A stretch of DNA of 64,000 nt, from assembly GCA_903891095.1 (NCBI GenBank), contig CAITDI010000046.1:16081-80080 (forward strand), read 5' to 3'. This stretch comes from an uncultured bacterium. Its GTDB lineage: Bacteria; Planctomycetota; Phycisphaerae; Phycisphaerales; SM1A02. The notes under the pieces were generated by a model, which had not been told where the DNA came from, made no database searches, and was given only the letters and a program-made list of their open reading frames with translations. Of the stretch, positions 49,608-57,471 are shown piece after piece. Made by a program: the position numbers and the translations under genes. Position 1 is the stretch's first letter. Each line of letters starts with the position of its first letter.

Positions 49608-50912
49608 TCAGGCTCCTGCCGAAGGAAGGGCCGCGGACTTCTTCTTGTTCGGATAGAGCAGCAGCATCAGGACGAAGCAGCCGATGGCGATGTACATCGG
49701 GACGCTGAAGAGCTTCACGTAGTCCATCTTGCCGGCGGCCATGCCTTCCGACGCGTACTTGCCCACGACGCTGGTCGCGAACAGGCTGCCGACGATGATG
49801 CCGATGCCGATGATGACGAGGTTGAACAGGTTCTGCGCGGTGGCGCGGATGTCGGGGCTGGTGTTCTCGTCGACCACCATGAACGCGACGAAGATGAAGC
49901 ATCCGAAGCAGAAGCCGTGCAGCGCGACGCCGAGAATCACGAACGGCAGCGTCGGCATGTAGGCAAACAGCGCCATGCGCAGCGCGTACGCCGCGATGCC
50001 CGTGAGGAGCAGCGTCTTGCGCGAGAAGGACTTGGCGAAGAACGGGATCATGAACAGGACGAGCAGCTCGGTCATCTGACCGATCGTCATGAGTCCGCCG
50101 CCACCGACGCCGAGGACCTGGTTGACGGCGTTGGCGAACTTGTCCGCGCCCTCGCTGTTCGCGGCCTTCTGGATGTCGGTCACGAAACCGCTGGTGTAGA
50201 CGAAGTAGAACTGGTGCACCATGCTGATCGGAATCGCGATCAGGAAGAGGGTCACGAGCGGCTGCTTCATGATCTCCTTGACGCCTTCGAGCCATGCGGT
50301 CTTCTCGCTGGCGGACTTGGTCGGCGGGGTGTGCGGGAGCGTGAGGCAGTAGAGCGCCATCACGACGCCCATCGCAGCGCTGAGCTGGAACGCGACGGCG
50401 CGGCCGGCGTTGAGCTCGGCATCGGAGCCGTTGTGGTAGTGCAGGAGAATCTGCCCGACGCCGATGCCCGCAGCGATCCAGCCGATCGTGCCCCAGAGGC
50501 GCACGGGACCGAAGTCGCGGTCACGGTCGGGAAGGTTCGCGAAGGAGATCGAGTTGGTGAGCGCAAGCGTCGGCGCGTACACCAGGCCGTAGATGAACGA
50601 CAGCGCGAGGAACACCTCGAACTTGTCGGCGCCAGCCAGGAAGTACACCAGAATCGCGCCGACGAAGTGGCTCACCGCGAGCAGCTTCTCGGTGGCGAAC
50701 GAACGGTCCGCGAGCTGGCCCGCGATGAACGGTCCTGCAAGCGCGCCAACCGCGCCGGCCATGAGGCACATGCCGGTCTGGTCGAGCGAGAAACCGCGAT
50801 GCCCCATGAGGAAGGGGTACAGGATCGGCAGCCACGCGCCCCAGATCGCGTACTGGAGGAACATCATGATCGACAGTCGAGTGCGGACGTACGGAGCGGG
50901 AGTTGCTGACAT
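49608..50912 (-). CDS. Nucleoside:H+ symporter family MFS transporter
   Basis: The 434-residue protein has about 12 membrane helices in the MFS layout. SIMMFLQYAIWGAWLPILYP at the start and GPVRLWGTIGWIAAG near residue 150 are typical of the NupG-like nucleoside symporters. The C-terminal half ends with a short basic tail. The ATG at 50912 has GGAGG eight bases upstream; the longer frame from 51035 overlaps ispG. It heads the minus-strand cluster that includes the WXG100-like genes. Substrate inferred. Confidence 0.88.
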   Translation of the reverse strand: MSATPAPYVRTRLSIMMFLQYAIWGAWLPILYPFLMGHRGFSLDQTGMCLMAGAVGALAGPFIAGQLADRSFATEKLLAVSHFVGAILVYFLAGADKFEVFLALSFIYGLVYAPTLALTNSISFANLPDRDRDFGPVRLWGTIGWIAAGIGVGQILLHYHNGSDAELNAGRAVAFQLSAAMGVVMALYCLTLPHTPPTKSASEKTAWLEGVKEIMKQPLVTLFLIAIPISMVHQFYFVYTSGFVTDIQKAANSEGADKFANAVNQVLGVGGGGLMTIGQMTELLVLFMIPFFAKSFSRKTLLLTGIAAYALRMALFAYMPTLPFVILGVALHGFCFGCFIFVAFMVVDENTSPDIRATAQNLFNLVIIGIGIIVGSLFATSVVGKYASEGMAAGKMDYVKLFSVPMYIAIGCFVLMLLLYPNKKKSAALPSAGA

Positions 50913-51004
50913 CGCTGATGCCTCCAATGGTTGATGTTCCGCGGGACTGGCCCGGAACGGCGCCACTCTACAGGAAGACCCGCCGCTGCGTCTGAGAACG
51001 CCTC

Positions 51005-51010
51005 TATACT
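51005..51010 (+). promoter_or_regulatory. -10 element of ispG, suggesting a leaderless message
   Basis: TATACT ends eight bases before the ispG ATG at 51019, so transcription should begin at or next to the start codon. No good -35 is visible and no Shine-Dalgarno precedes the ATG. Confidence 0.5.
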
Positions 51011-51018
51011 CGCGGTCT

Positions 51019-52290
51019 ATGTCCCCCCGCCGCAAGACCCGTCAGGTGACCGTTGGTGATGACCGCGTTGGCCGAGTTCGCATCGGAGGCGATGCGCCGA
51101 TCGCCGTGCAGACGATGACCGCGGGGTACACCCACGACATCGATGCCTGCGTGCGGGAAATCGAGCGATATGCCGCGGCTGGCGTCGACATCGTTCGCGT
51201 GGCCGTGCCCGAGCGCAAGGACACCGACGCGCTCAAGGAGATCCTCAATCAGGTCTCGGTGCCGATCGTCGCGGACGTGCACTTCCACTACCAGCGCGCG
51301 CTTGAGGCCGTCGAGGCGGGCGTCCACAAGATCCGCCTCAACCCCGGCAACATCAGCGACCGCGAGCAGGTCAACCAGGTCATCGACGCCTGCAAGGAGC
51401 GCGGGATCCCGATCCGCATCGGCGTCAACGAAGGCTCGATCATCGAGCGCAAGGACAAGCTCAAGCGCGCGGAGGAGCTGGGCAAGTTCTTCGCGGGCCA
51501 CAAGTCGGGCCACATGCTCGCGCTCATGATCGCCAAGCTCGAGGAGTACCTCGACATCTTCGAGGCGCGCAACTTCCACGACGTGACGATCAGCGCAAAG
51601 TCCATGGACGCGTCGATGGTGATCGACGTCTACACCGAGATCTCGAAGCGCTTCGACTATCCGCTGCACCTCGGCGTGACCCACGCTGGTCCGCGCGACA
51701 CGGGTGCGATCCGCTCGATCGCGGCGCTCTCGACGCTGGTCGCCAACGGCATCGGCGACACGCTGCGCATCTCGTACGCGAGCGACCACATCGACGAGGT
51801 CAAGGACGGGCTCGAGCTGCTCTACTGCCTCGGCAAGCGCACGCGCAAGGGCGTCGAGCTCATCGCGTGCCCGACGTGCGGCCGCATCCAGGTCGACCTC
51901 TTCACGCTCGTGAAGGAAGTCGAGAAGAAGCTCATGCCCGAGCTCGAACTCCCGATCAAGGTCGCGGTCATGGGCTGCGTCGTGAACGGCCCGGGCGAGG
52001 CGGAAGGCGCGGATGTCGCGGTGTTTGCCGGCGACCGGCGCGGAATCATCTATGTTCAGGGCCAGCGCGTCGCCAACGTGCCGGAGCCCGAGATCCTCGA
52101 TCGACTGCTGCATGAATGCCGCGAGTTCGAGGCCAAGGTCAAGCGCGGCGAGGCGAAGCTCGGCGAGAAGCTCGTCGAGATCGTGCCGCCGGATCCGATC
52201 GGCGAACTCGGCTCGGGCGCGGACAAGATCCGCGCTGGCATGGTCGAGAAGATCGGCGTCGAGCAGGTCACGATCGGAAAGACGTCCTGA
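51019..52290 (+). CDS. ispG: 4-hydroxy-3-methylbut-2-enyl-diphosphate synthase
   Basis: The 423-residue iron-sulphur enzyme opens MEcPP to HMBPP in the MEP route to isoprenoids. The [4Fe-4S] ligands are C284 and C287 (IACPTCGR) and C320 (MGCVVNGPGE), with the usual Glu nearby. The TIM barrel shows RVAVPERKDTDAL, VADVHFHY and KIRLNPGNI. It is the compact bacterial form, without the extra domain of plants and some bacteria. dxs and a prenyl synthase lie within 8 kb on the same strand. Confidence 0.97.
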   Translation: MSPRRKTRQVTVGDDRVGRVRIGGDAPIAVQTMTAGYTHDIDACVREIERYAAAGVDIVRVAVPERKDTDALKEILNQVSVPIVADVHFHYQRALEAVEAGVHKIRLNPGNISDREQVNQVIDACKERGIPIRIGVNEGSIIERKDKLKRAEELGKFFAGHKSGHMLALMIAKLEEYLDIFEARNFHDVTISAKSMDASMVIDVYTEISKRFDYPLHLGVTHAGPRDTGAIRSIAALSTLVANGIGDTLRISYASDHIDEVKDGLELLYCLGKRTRKGVELIACPTCGRIQVDLFTLVKEVEKKLMPELELPIKVAVMGCVVNGPGEAEGADVAVFAGDRRGIIYVQGQRVANVPEPEILDRLLHECREFEAKVKRGEAKLGEKLVEIVPPDPIGELGSGADKIRAGMVEKIGVEQVTIGKTS

Positions 52291-52306
52291 TGTCGCGGCG
52301 GGCGCG

Positions 52307-53086
52307 ATGAGGATCGTGCTCATTGCGATCACCGCCGCCCTGCTGACCGCAGGCTGCGCGACGCCCGACCGCATCGCGAATCCGTCGTTTCCCGTGACGC
52401 GGCGACAGGCGGAGTCCGACCTGCGCCGCATGAAGGCCGCGCCCGTCAAGGCCGAGCGGCCGATCGTCTTTCTTGCCGGCATCGGCGACCCAAGCGTGTC
52501 GAGCGGCGCGTTGCGGCGCGCGATCATGCCCGGGCTCGATGCGTCGATCGCCGAGGTGGACTTCTTCGATGAAGTCACGTTTCCCGGCGCGCGGCAGAAG
52601 CTGTTGCGCGAGGTCGCCGCGCAGCTCCACGCCGACATCAACAACTTGCCTGAAGTCGATGTGGTCGCGTTCTCGATGGGCGGGCTGGTCGCGCGCGAGA
52701 CGGCGCTGGCGGATGACTCGGGCAGGCGGCTGCCGATCCGAAGGTTGTTCACGATCTCCACGCCGCACCAGGGCGCGCGGCTTGCGGGGATTCCCATCGG
52801 AACGCCGATCGGCGACGACATGATCCCGACGTCGGAGTTCCTCGAGCAGCTCCGCACGGCTCGCCGAACCTACGAGCTCTACTGCTACACGCGGCTCGAC
52901 GACGTCACGGTCGGCGAGGAGTTCGCCGCGCCCGAGGGCGTCGCGCTGTGGTGGCTCCCCACGCCGAGCGGCGAATGGGCGCACGCGGCGGCGTTCGACG
53001 ACGCGCGCATCCAGGCCGACATCGCGCGCCGATTGCGGGGAGAAGCGCCGTTCTCGACCCTTCCCGCGGCGCCGCTACCCGACTGA
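52307..53086 (+). CDS. Lipoprotein, alpha/beta-hydrolase (esterase/lipase-like)
   Basis: The 259-residue product starts with a lipoprotein signal (MRIVLIAITAALLTAGCA; lipobox LTAGC, Cys17), so it is probably anchored outside the inner membrane. PIVFLAGIGDPS and VVAFSMGGLVARE follow the lipase pattern, with Ser in AFSMGG as likely nucleophile (first Gly of GxSxG replaced by Ala). STPHQGARLAG matches PGAP1/lipase-type enzymes. Start ATG 52307 is 16 bases after ispG; no clear ribosome site, so it may depend on ispG translation. Confidence 0.78.
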   Translation: MRIVLIAITAALLTAGCATPDRIANPSFPVTRRQAESDLRRMKAAPVKAERPIVFLAGIGDPSVSSGALRRAIMPGLDASIAEVDFFDEVTFPGARQKLLREVAAQLHADINNLPEVDVVAFSMGGLVARETALADDSGRRLPIRRLFTISTPHQGARLAGIPIGTPIGDDMIPTSEFLEQLRTARRTYELYCYTRLDDVTVGEEFAAPEGVALWWLPTPSGEWAHAAAFDDARIQADIARRLRGEAPFSTLPAAPLPD

Positions 53087-53209
53087 CGGGCACGACTGAC
53101 GCGCACGGCAGTCCAAACCGCTTTCGCAGGTTGGATGCCTCTGATCACGCGGGGTTTCCGTATAGTGGCGTGCCTCGGGCGCTTGCCGCTCGATGAACCG
53201 GAGAACCTC

Positions 53210-54226
53210 ATGCTTCGTCGACAGCAGCGCAACGCACCGGCAGGATTCACGATCGTCGAGCTCCTCGTGGTGATCGGGATCATCGCGATCCTGCTTTCGC
53301 TCGTCTCGATCAGCCTCACGCAGGCCGGCCAGAGCGCTCGCCAGACGAAGGCGCTCAGCGCCCTCAAGCAGATCGGCACTGCGTGGACGCAGTACGCCAA
53401 TCAGAGCGAGGACCGCGCGATGCCCGGCTACATGGACGATGGAGTCCAGGCCGCGTTCAAGATCAAGGCGCGCGACGGCAGTGGCCAGCGCGTCGATCCG
53501 CAGTTCTGCCGCACGTACTCGTACCGCCTGCTGCCGTTCCTCGACAACGACCGCTCGCTGATGTACGACTACTACCCCGACAACGAGATGCCGAGCGAGC
53601 TTCCGCCGCAGGTCGTCGCGGATAGCCCCGCGTTCGGCTACAACGCGTTCTATGTCGGCGGCTGGTGGACCAGCGAGACGGGCGCTCCCAAGATGCGCTT
53701 CTCTGGCACGGGCTACTACGGCACGGGCGGTCAGCTCGTCCAGCGTCAGGAAGTCGTCGTGCGGTCGCTCGCGCAGATCGAGCGGACCAGCGAACTGATC
53801 ATCTTCGCTGCCAGCGCGCCAGCGCAGCCGGGCTTCATCAAGAACCCCGACGAGACGGCGATCGGCTCGGCGTGGGTCGTGCCGCACAAGCGCGCGATGA
53901 CCAACATCTGGTCGTCGTCCGACGGCGCGTCGTTCGAGACGATGCAGCGCGCGGGCGCGAGCATCGCCGACACGGGCAAGGATTTCCTGGCGCAGCTCTT
54001 TCAGTCGGATTCGCCGAACATCGTGCAGGTCCAGGGCAGCGTCGGAATCGACGTGTTTGTCGCCGAAAGCGTGCCGCTGCGTCGCATCAAGAACGTCGTG
54101 ACCACGGTGCGCGCAGACATGTCGACCACGGCGCAGGGCCTTCGCGACCTGATGGACCAGCGCCGCTGGATCAATGTCGCGGGCCACTGCGATGATCCGA
54201 TCAACTTCGGTCATCCAGAGCAGTAA
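53210..54226 (+). CDS. Prepilin-type N-terminal methylation domain protein
   Basis: The 338-residue protein starts with a type IV prepilin/pseudopilin leader: basic MLRRQQRNAPAG, then FTIVELLVVIGIIAILLSL, cut by prepilin peptidase before Phe, with the conserved Glu at position 5. The rest is a large globular domain of unknown function, as seen in planctomycete paralogues that are present in many copies per genome. GGAG lies seven bases before ATG 53210, and TATAGT at 53161-53166 is a plausible -10. No pilus assembly gene is near. Confidence 0.88.
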   Translation: MLRRQQRNAPAGFTIVELLVVIGIIAILLSLVSISLTQAGQSARQTKALSALKQIGTAWTQYANQSEDRAMPGYMDDGVQAAFKIKARDGSGQRVDPQFCRTYSYRLLPFLDNDRSLMYDYYPDNEMPSELPPQVVADSPAFGYNAFYVGGWWTSETGAPKMRFSGTGYYGTGGQLVQRQEVVVRSLAQIERTSELIIFAASAPAQPGFIKNPDETAIGSAWVVPHKRAMTNIWSSSDGASFETMQRAGASIADTGKDFLAQLFQSDSPNIVQVQGSVGIDVFVAESVPLRRIKNVVTTVRADMSTTAQGLRDLMDQRRWINVAGHCDDPINFGHPEQ

Positions 54227-54229
54227 GCC

Positions 54230-54277
54230 CAGCAGTGATCCGGGCAGTGACACGGGCAGTGACCCGGGCAGTCACAC
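54230..54277 (+). repeat. Four 12-bp units just after the prepilin gene
   Basis: Variants of GGGCAGTGACAC repeat four times between the prepilin stop (54226) and the end of the convergent TraB gene (54302). The units are imperfect, differing at two or three positions. Confidence 0.88.
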
Positions 54278-54301
54278 GAATCGCGCGCTAGGAAATACAG
54301 A

Positions 54302-55774
54302 TCACTTCGACGGCTGCGCTGCATACGGCGCAGCCGTTTTCGTTTCCGTCGGCTTGGTTTCGGACCGCTTGGGCTCAGCGGATGGCGGCAGCGCCTCCAG
54401 CCGCGCGCGGAGCTCGGCGAGCCGCTCCTCGGTGCGCGTGTTCGCGGGCTGCGCGTCCTTCGCGCCGAGCGACTCGCGCTCGGTCTTCTGCTGCGCCTCG
54501 AGCTTGGCGATGCGCGCCTCGATCTTGTCGCGGGACCATTCGTCGACGGACATCGCGGTAAACCAGCGCGGCTCGCCTGGCTCGAGTCCGAACTGCTCGC
54601 GCAGCGTGCCCTCGAATTCGGGCATGTGCGCCGCGCCGTAGAAGATCGCGATCGACTTGGGCGGATTCGGTTGGTCGAGCAGCGCATGCAGACGCTCGAT
54701 CACGGCCTCGTTGCGCTCATCGATGATGATGCGCTCGTCGACCGAGCCGAGGCCCGAACCGCGCTTCTTGCCGGCCTTCTCGGCTCCGCCGCCGAGCGCC
54801 TCGATGGCCATCTTCTTGAACGACGGCGACTTCGAGACCATCGAGAGCAGGAATCGGATGATCCCCTGCTGCAGGCCGTTCTGGTTCGAGAGCATCTCGA
54901 TGGTGGCGCTGCGTTCGCCGCGCTTCCAGAGGCGATCGAGGAGTTCCTCCATCGGCAGGTCGGCGGGCAGCCAGTTGGCGCGGTCGTAGTCGATCGAGCG
55001 GACCTGCAGGTTCGTGCCGAGCGCCTCGGCGAACTCGCCGTAGAGGTCGCGGTGGTCGTCCTGCTTCTGGTCGCTGGAGCGCTTGGCGATGGACTCGGGC
55101 ATCCAGCGCAGGGCGAGATCCATCGCGAAGCCGCTGCCGCCGACAGCGCCGTCGGAGCCGAGCGAAACCAGCTCAAACTGCGATTCGCCGAGCCGCGTGT
55201 AGCGCAGCGTGCGGCCCCAGCCGTCGACGAAGGCGAGATCGAGTGGCCGCGCAAGGCGCGAATCGCGGCCGACGGTGTACGCGCGAAGGTCCGCGGCCGA
55301 GTCGGGCAGGCGGTCGTTGGCGCGGAGATATCCCGCGATCAGGCCGCGCAGGAACAGCATCGCATCCTGCGTGCTGCGCTGGCGCGCGAGTTCGTCGCGC
55401 CCGCCGGTGCCGAATGCGCCGCGTGGAAGCACGCTTTCGTAGAGCACGATGTCGCTCTGGCCGAGCGTCGCGACGAGACGGTCGTAGTAGGCCTTGTCGC
55501 CGATGTGCACGACGCCGACAAGCGCAACCGTCGGCCCCTTGCCGTCGGCGCGCTGGTAGACACGCGTGCCGGTGTCGAACGCGGTGAAACCGTCGCGCGA
55601 CCGCGAGCGGATGAAGGTCGAGGACGACGGCTCTGGCTTGGGCTCGACCTGCTTGGCCTCGACCTGCTTGGTCTCGACCTGCTTGCCGTCATCCGCGCGG
55701 AGCGACGATGCGATCGCCGTCGCCGCTGCGAGCGCCGCAACTGCGGTCGCCAAGCTCCGCGTGCGCGTGCTCAC
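54302..55774 (-). CDS. TraB-like protein with a GspG-like insert, exported
   Basis: The 490-residue product has a signal peptide (residues 1-27), a repeated KQVET/KQVEA/KQVEP segment, then a TraB/TIKI-like domain: LVGVVHIGD (85-93), LYESV (111-115) and, far downstream, IFYGAAHMPEFE near 378. TraB relatives include metalloprotease-like proteins. Between the two halves, residues 155-213 (PDSAADLRAY, then DGWGRTLRYT and ELVSLGSDGAVGG) match the C-terminal part of major pseudopilin GspG. A charged coiled-coil tail ends the protein. The GTG start overlaps the stop of the ExbB-like gene. Confidence 0.8.
   Translation of the reverse strand: MSTRTRSLATAVAALAAATAIASSLRADDGKQVETKQVEAKQVEPKPEPSSSTFIRSRSRDGFTAFDTGTRVYQRADGKGPTVALVGVVHIGDKAYYDRLVATLGQSDIVLYESVLPRGAFGTGGRDELARQRSTQDAMLFLRGLIAGYLRANDRLPDSAADLRAYTVGRDSRLARPLDLAFVDGWGRTLRYTRLGESQFELVSLGSDGAVGGSGFAMDLALRWMPESIAKRSSDQKQDDHRDLYGEFAEALGTNLQVRSIDYDRANWLPADLPMEELLDRLWKRGERSATIEMLSNQNGLQQGIIRFLLSMVSKSPSFKKMAIEALGGGAEKAGKKRGSGLGSVDERIIIDERNEAVIERLHALLDQPNPPKSIAIFYGAAHMPEFEGTLREQFGLEPGEPRWFTAMSVDEWSRDKIEARIAKLEAQQKTERESLGAKDAQPANTRTEERLAELRARLEALPPSAEPKRSETKPTETKTAAPYAAQPSK
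55643..55687 (-). repeat. Three 15-bp units at the start of the TraB-like gene
   Basis: CTCGACCTGCTTGGC (plus strand) repeats three times with one or two changes, in frame, encoding the KQVEx repeats after the signal peptide. Confidence 0.9.
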
Positions 55775-56403
55775 TTGCGCACCGACCAGTTGCGCGTCGG
55801 GCCGAGGCCCTGCTTGGCCGCGGTGACGATCGCCTCGAAGCGACCGAGCGCGCGGTCGGCCTGCACGCGGAAGATCATGTAGGGAAACAGCGTTGCCAGC
55901 GCGACGACGAGGCCACCTGCCGTGGTGATGAGCGCCTCGCCGATGCCATTAGAAACATCGTTCGCCTCGACCACGGCCTGCTGACCGCCAAACAGCTCGA
56001 ACGACTGGATGATGCCCGAGACCGTGCCCAGAATGCCGAGCATCGGCGTCGCCGTCACGATCACCGACAGAATGCTGGAGAACCGCTCGGTCTGCGTGCG
56101 GAGATCCTCGATCGCCTCGATCGCCGTCGCGTCGTCCGGGCCCTCTTCGAGCAAACGACGCGCGAGCTGGTCGTACACCGATCCCGGAGTCTTGAGAAGG
56201 GACTCGGCCTTGGAGCGGTCGCCGTTGCGGAACGCCGCGATGAGTTGCCGGACGCGCGCCTTCTCGCGGCGCGAGTGCACGCCGCGCCAGAACCACGCAC
56301 GCTCGAACGTCAGAGCCACCGTCGTCACGCTGACACCGAGAAGCGGCCACATGACTGGTCCGCCGCGCTGAATAAGGGAGAGGATGTTCCACGACTCAAG
56401 CAT
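55771..56403 (-). CDS. MotA/TolQ/ExbB proton-channel family protein
   Basis: The 210-residue protein has three membrane helices: GGPVMWPLLGVSVTTVALTF near residue 15, TATPMLGILGTVSGIIQSF near 117 and EALITTAGGLVVALATLFPY near 157. This is the ExbB/TolQ layout, the proton-driven stator for energising outer-membrane processes. No ExbD/TolR or TonB is adjacent, which is unusual; the partner here is the TraB-like gene, overlapped by GTGA. TAGGAT ends seven bases before the ATG, so the message may be leaderless. Confidence 0.88.
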   Translation of the reverse strand: MLESWNILSLIQRGGPVMWPLLGVSVTTVALTFERAWFWRGVHSRREKARVRQLIAAFRNGDRSKAESLLKTPGSVYDQLARRLLEEGPDDATAIEAIEDLRTQTERFSSILSVIVTATPMLGILGTVSGIIQSFELFGGQQAVVEANDVSNGIGEALITTAGGLVVALATLFPYMIFRVQADRALGRFEAIVTAAKQGLGPTRNWSVRK

Positions 56404-56410
56404 TCGCGGC

Positions 56411-56452
56411 ATCCTAACGGGGCTGCGGTTCTGGCGGGGATTGCTGTACATT
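56411..56452. promoter_or_regulatory. Divergent -10 elements for the ExbB-like gene and the prenyl synthase
   Basis: TAGGAT (minus strand, 56411-56416) and TACATT (plus strand, 56447-56452) lie seven and six bases from their start codons. The two promoters must share the 30 bases between them, so their polymerase footprints would overlap. Neither gene has a Shine-Dalgarno. Confidence 0.45.
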
Positions 56453-56458
56453 CGCGGG

Positions 56459-57352
56459 ATGTCCGCCACGACCGCTCCGCAAGCCGATGCCGCTCCCCCG
56501 CTTGATCCCGCGCTTCTCGCGGCGGTCGAGTCCGCGCTCACGGCGTTCCTCAACGCGCAGACCCTTCCCGAGAATCTCCGCGCGGCATGCCTGCATGCGG
56601 TGCTCGCGGGCGGAAAGCGCCTGCGCCCGATGCTCGTTCTCGAGAGCGCGATGGCGGCCGGCGGACGCGTCGAGGACGCAATGCCGGCAGCGGTCGCGAT
56701 CGAGTTCGTGCATGCATTCAGCCTGGTCCACGACGACCTGCCCGCGCTCGACAACGACTCGATGCGCCGCGGGAAGCCGACATGCCACGTCGCGTTCGGC
56801 GAGGCGATGGCGATCCTCGCGGGCGACTGCCTGCTGTCGCTCGCCCCGCTTTCGGCGGCGCGGTGCCCGTTCAACGGCAGCGCCATCGGGCACGAGTTGA
56901 TGGACGCGACCACGCGCATGATCGCAGGGCAGGTCTACGACACGCTGCAGGGATTTCCTGAAGGTCTCAGCGAGCAGGCCAAGCTCGAGCTCGTGCACCA
57001 CAACAAGACCGGCGCGCTGCTCGAGTGCTCCTGCAGGATGGGCGCGCTTGCTGCGGGTGCGGATGCAGAGACACTCGCCCGCCTGACGTCGTTCGGCCGC
57101 GCCATCGGGCTGATGTTCCAGGTTGTCGACGACCTGATCGATGCGACGCAGACCGCCGAGCACGCAGGCAAGGCCACGGGCAAGGACGCGGAGGCGGGCA
57201 AGCTGACCTATCCGGTCGTCCACGGCATCGAGGGCAGCCGCCGCGAGGTCGAGCGCCTGCGGCTGCAGGCCGTCGACGCGCTCGCGCCGCTCGGCTCCCG
57301 CGGCGAGCGACTGACCAAGCTGGTCGAGTTCCTCGCGCGTCGGACGAAGTGA
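56459..57352 (+). CDS. ispA: Short-chain polyprenyl diphosphate synthase (FPP/GGPP)
   Basis: The 297-residue enzyme condenses IPP with allylic diphosphates. The first Asp-rich motif is HDDLPALDNDSMRRGKPT with two extra residues, as in bacterial FPP synthase IspA; the second is VVDDLID. GGKRLRPML and KTGALLE complete the family pattern. Product length (C15 or C20) is not decided by sequence. The start at 56459 follows a -10-like TACATT by six bases. dxs starts 120 bases downstream, as in many bacterial ispA-dxs pairs. Confidence 0.94.
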   Translation: MSATTAPQADAAPPLDPALLAAVESALTAFLNAQTLPENLRAACLHAVLAGGKRLRPMLVLESAMAAGGRVEDAMPAAVAIEFVHAFSLVHDDLPALDNDSMRRGKPTCHVAFGEAMAILAGDCLLSLAPLSAARCPFNGSAIGHELMDATTRMIAGQVYDTLQGFPEGLSEQAKLELVHHNKTGALLECSCRMGALAAGADAETLARLTSFGRAIGLMFQVVDDLIDATQTAEHAGKATGKDAEAGKLTYPVVHGIEGSRREVERLRLQAVDALAPLGSRGERLTKLVEFLARRTK

Positions 57353-57471
57353 CCGACGGTTGCGACCGCGGCGCGGACGACCGAAAACCTTCGTTTCAGC
57401 CCAAATGCGCAAGGGCTCGCATCGGCTCCCGATATCATCTGCGAACTCGCGGCAGGCTTGATGGCTAGGCG

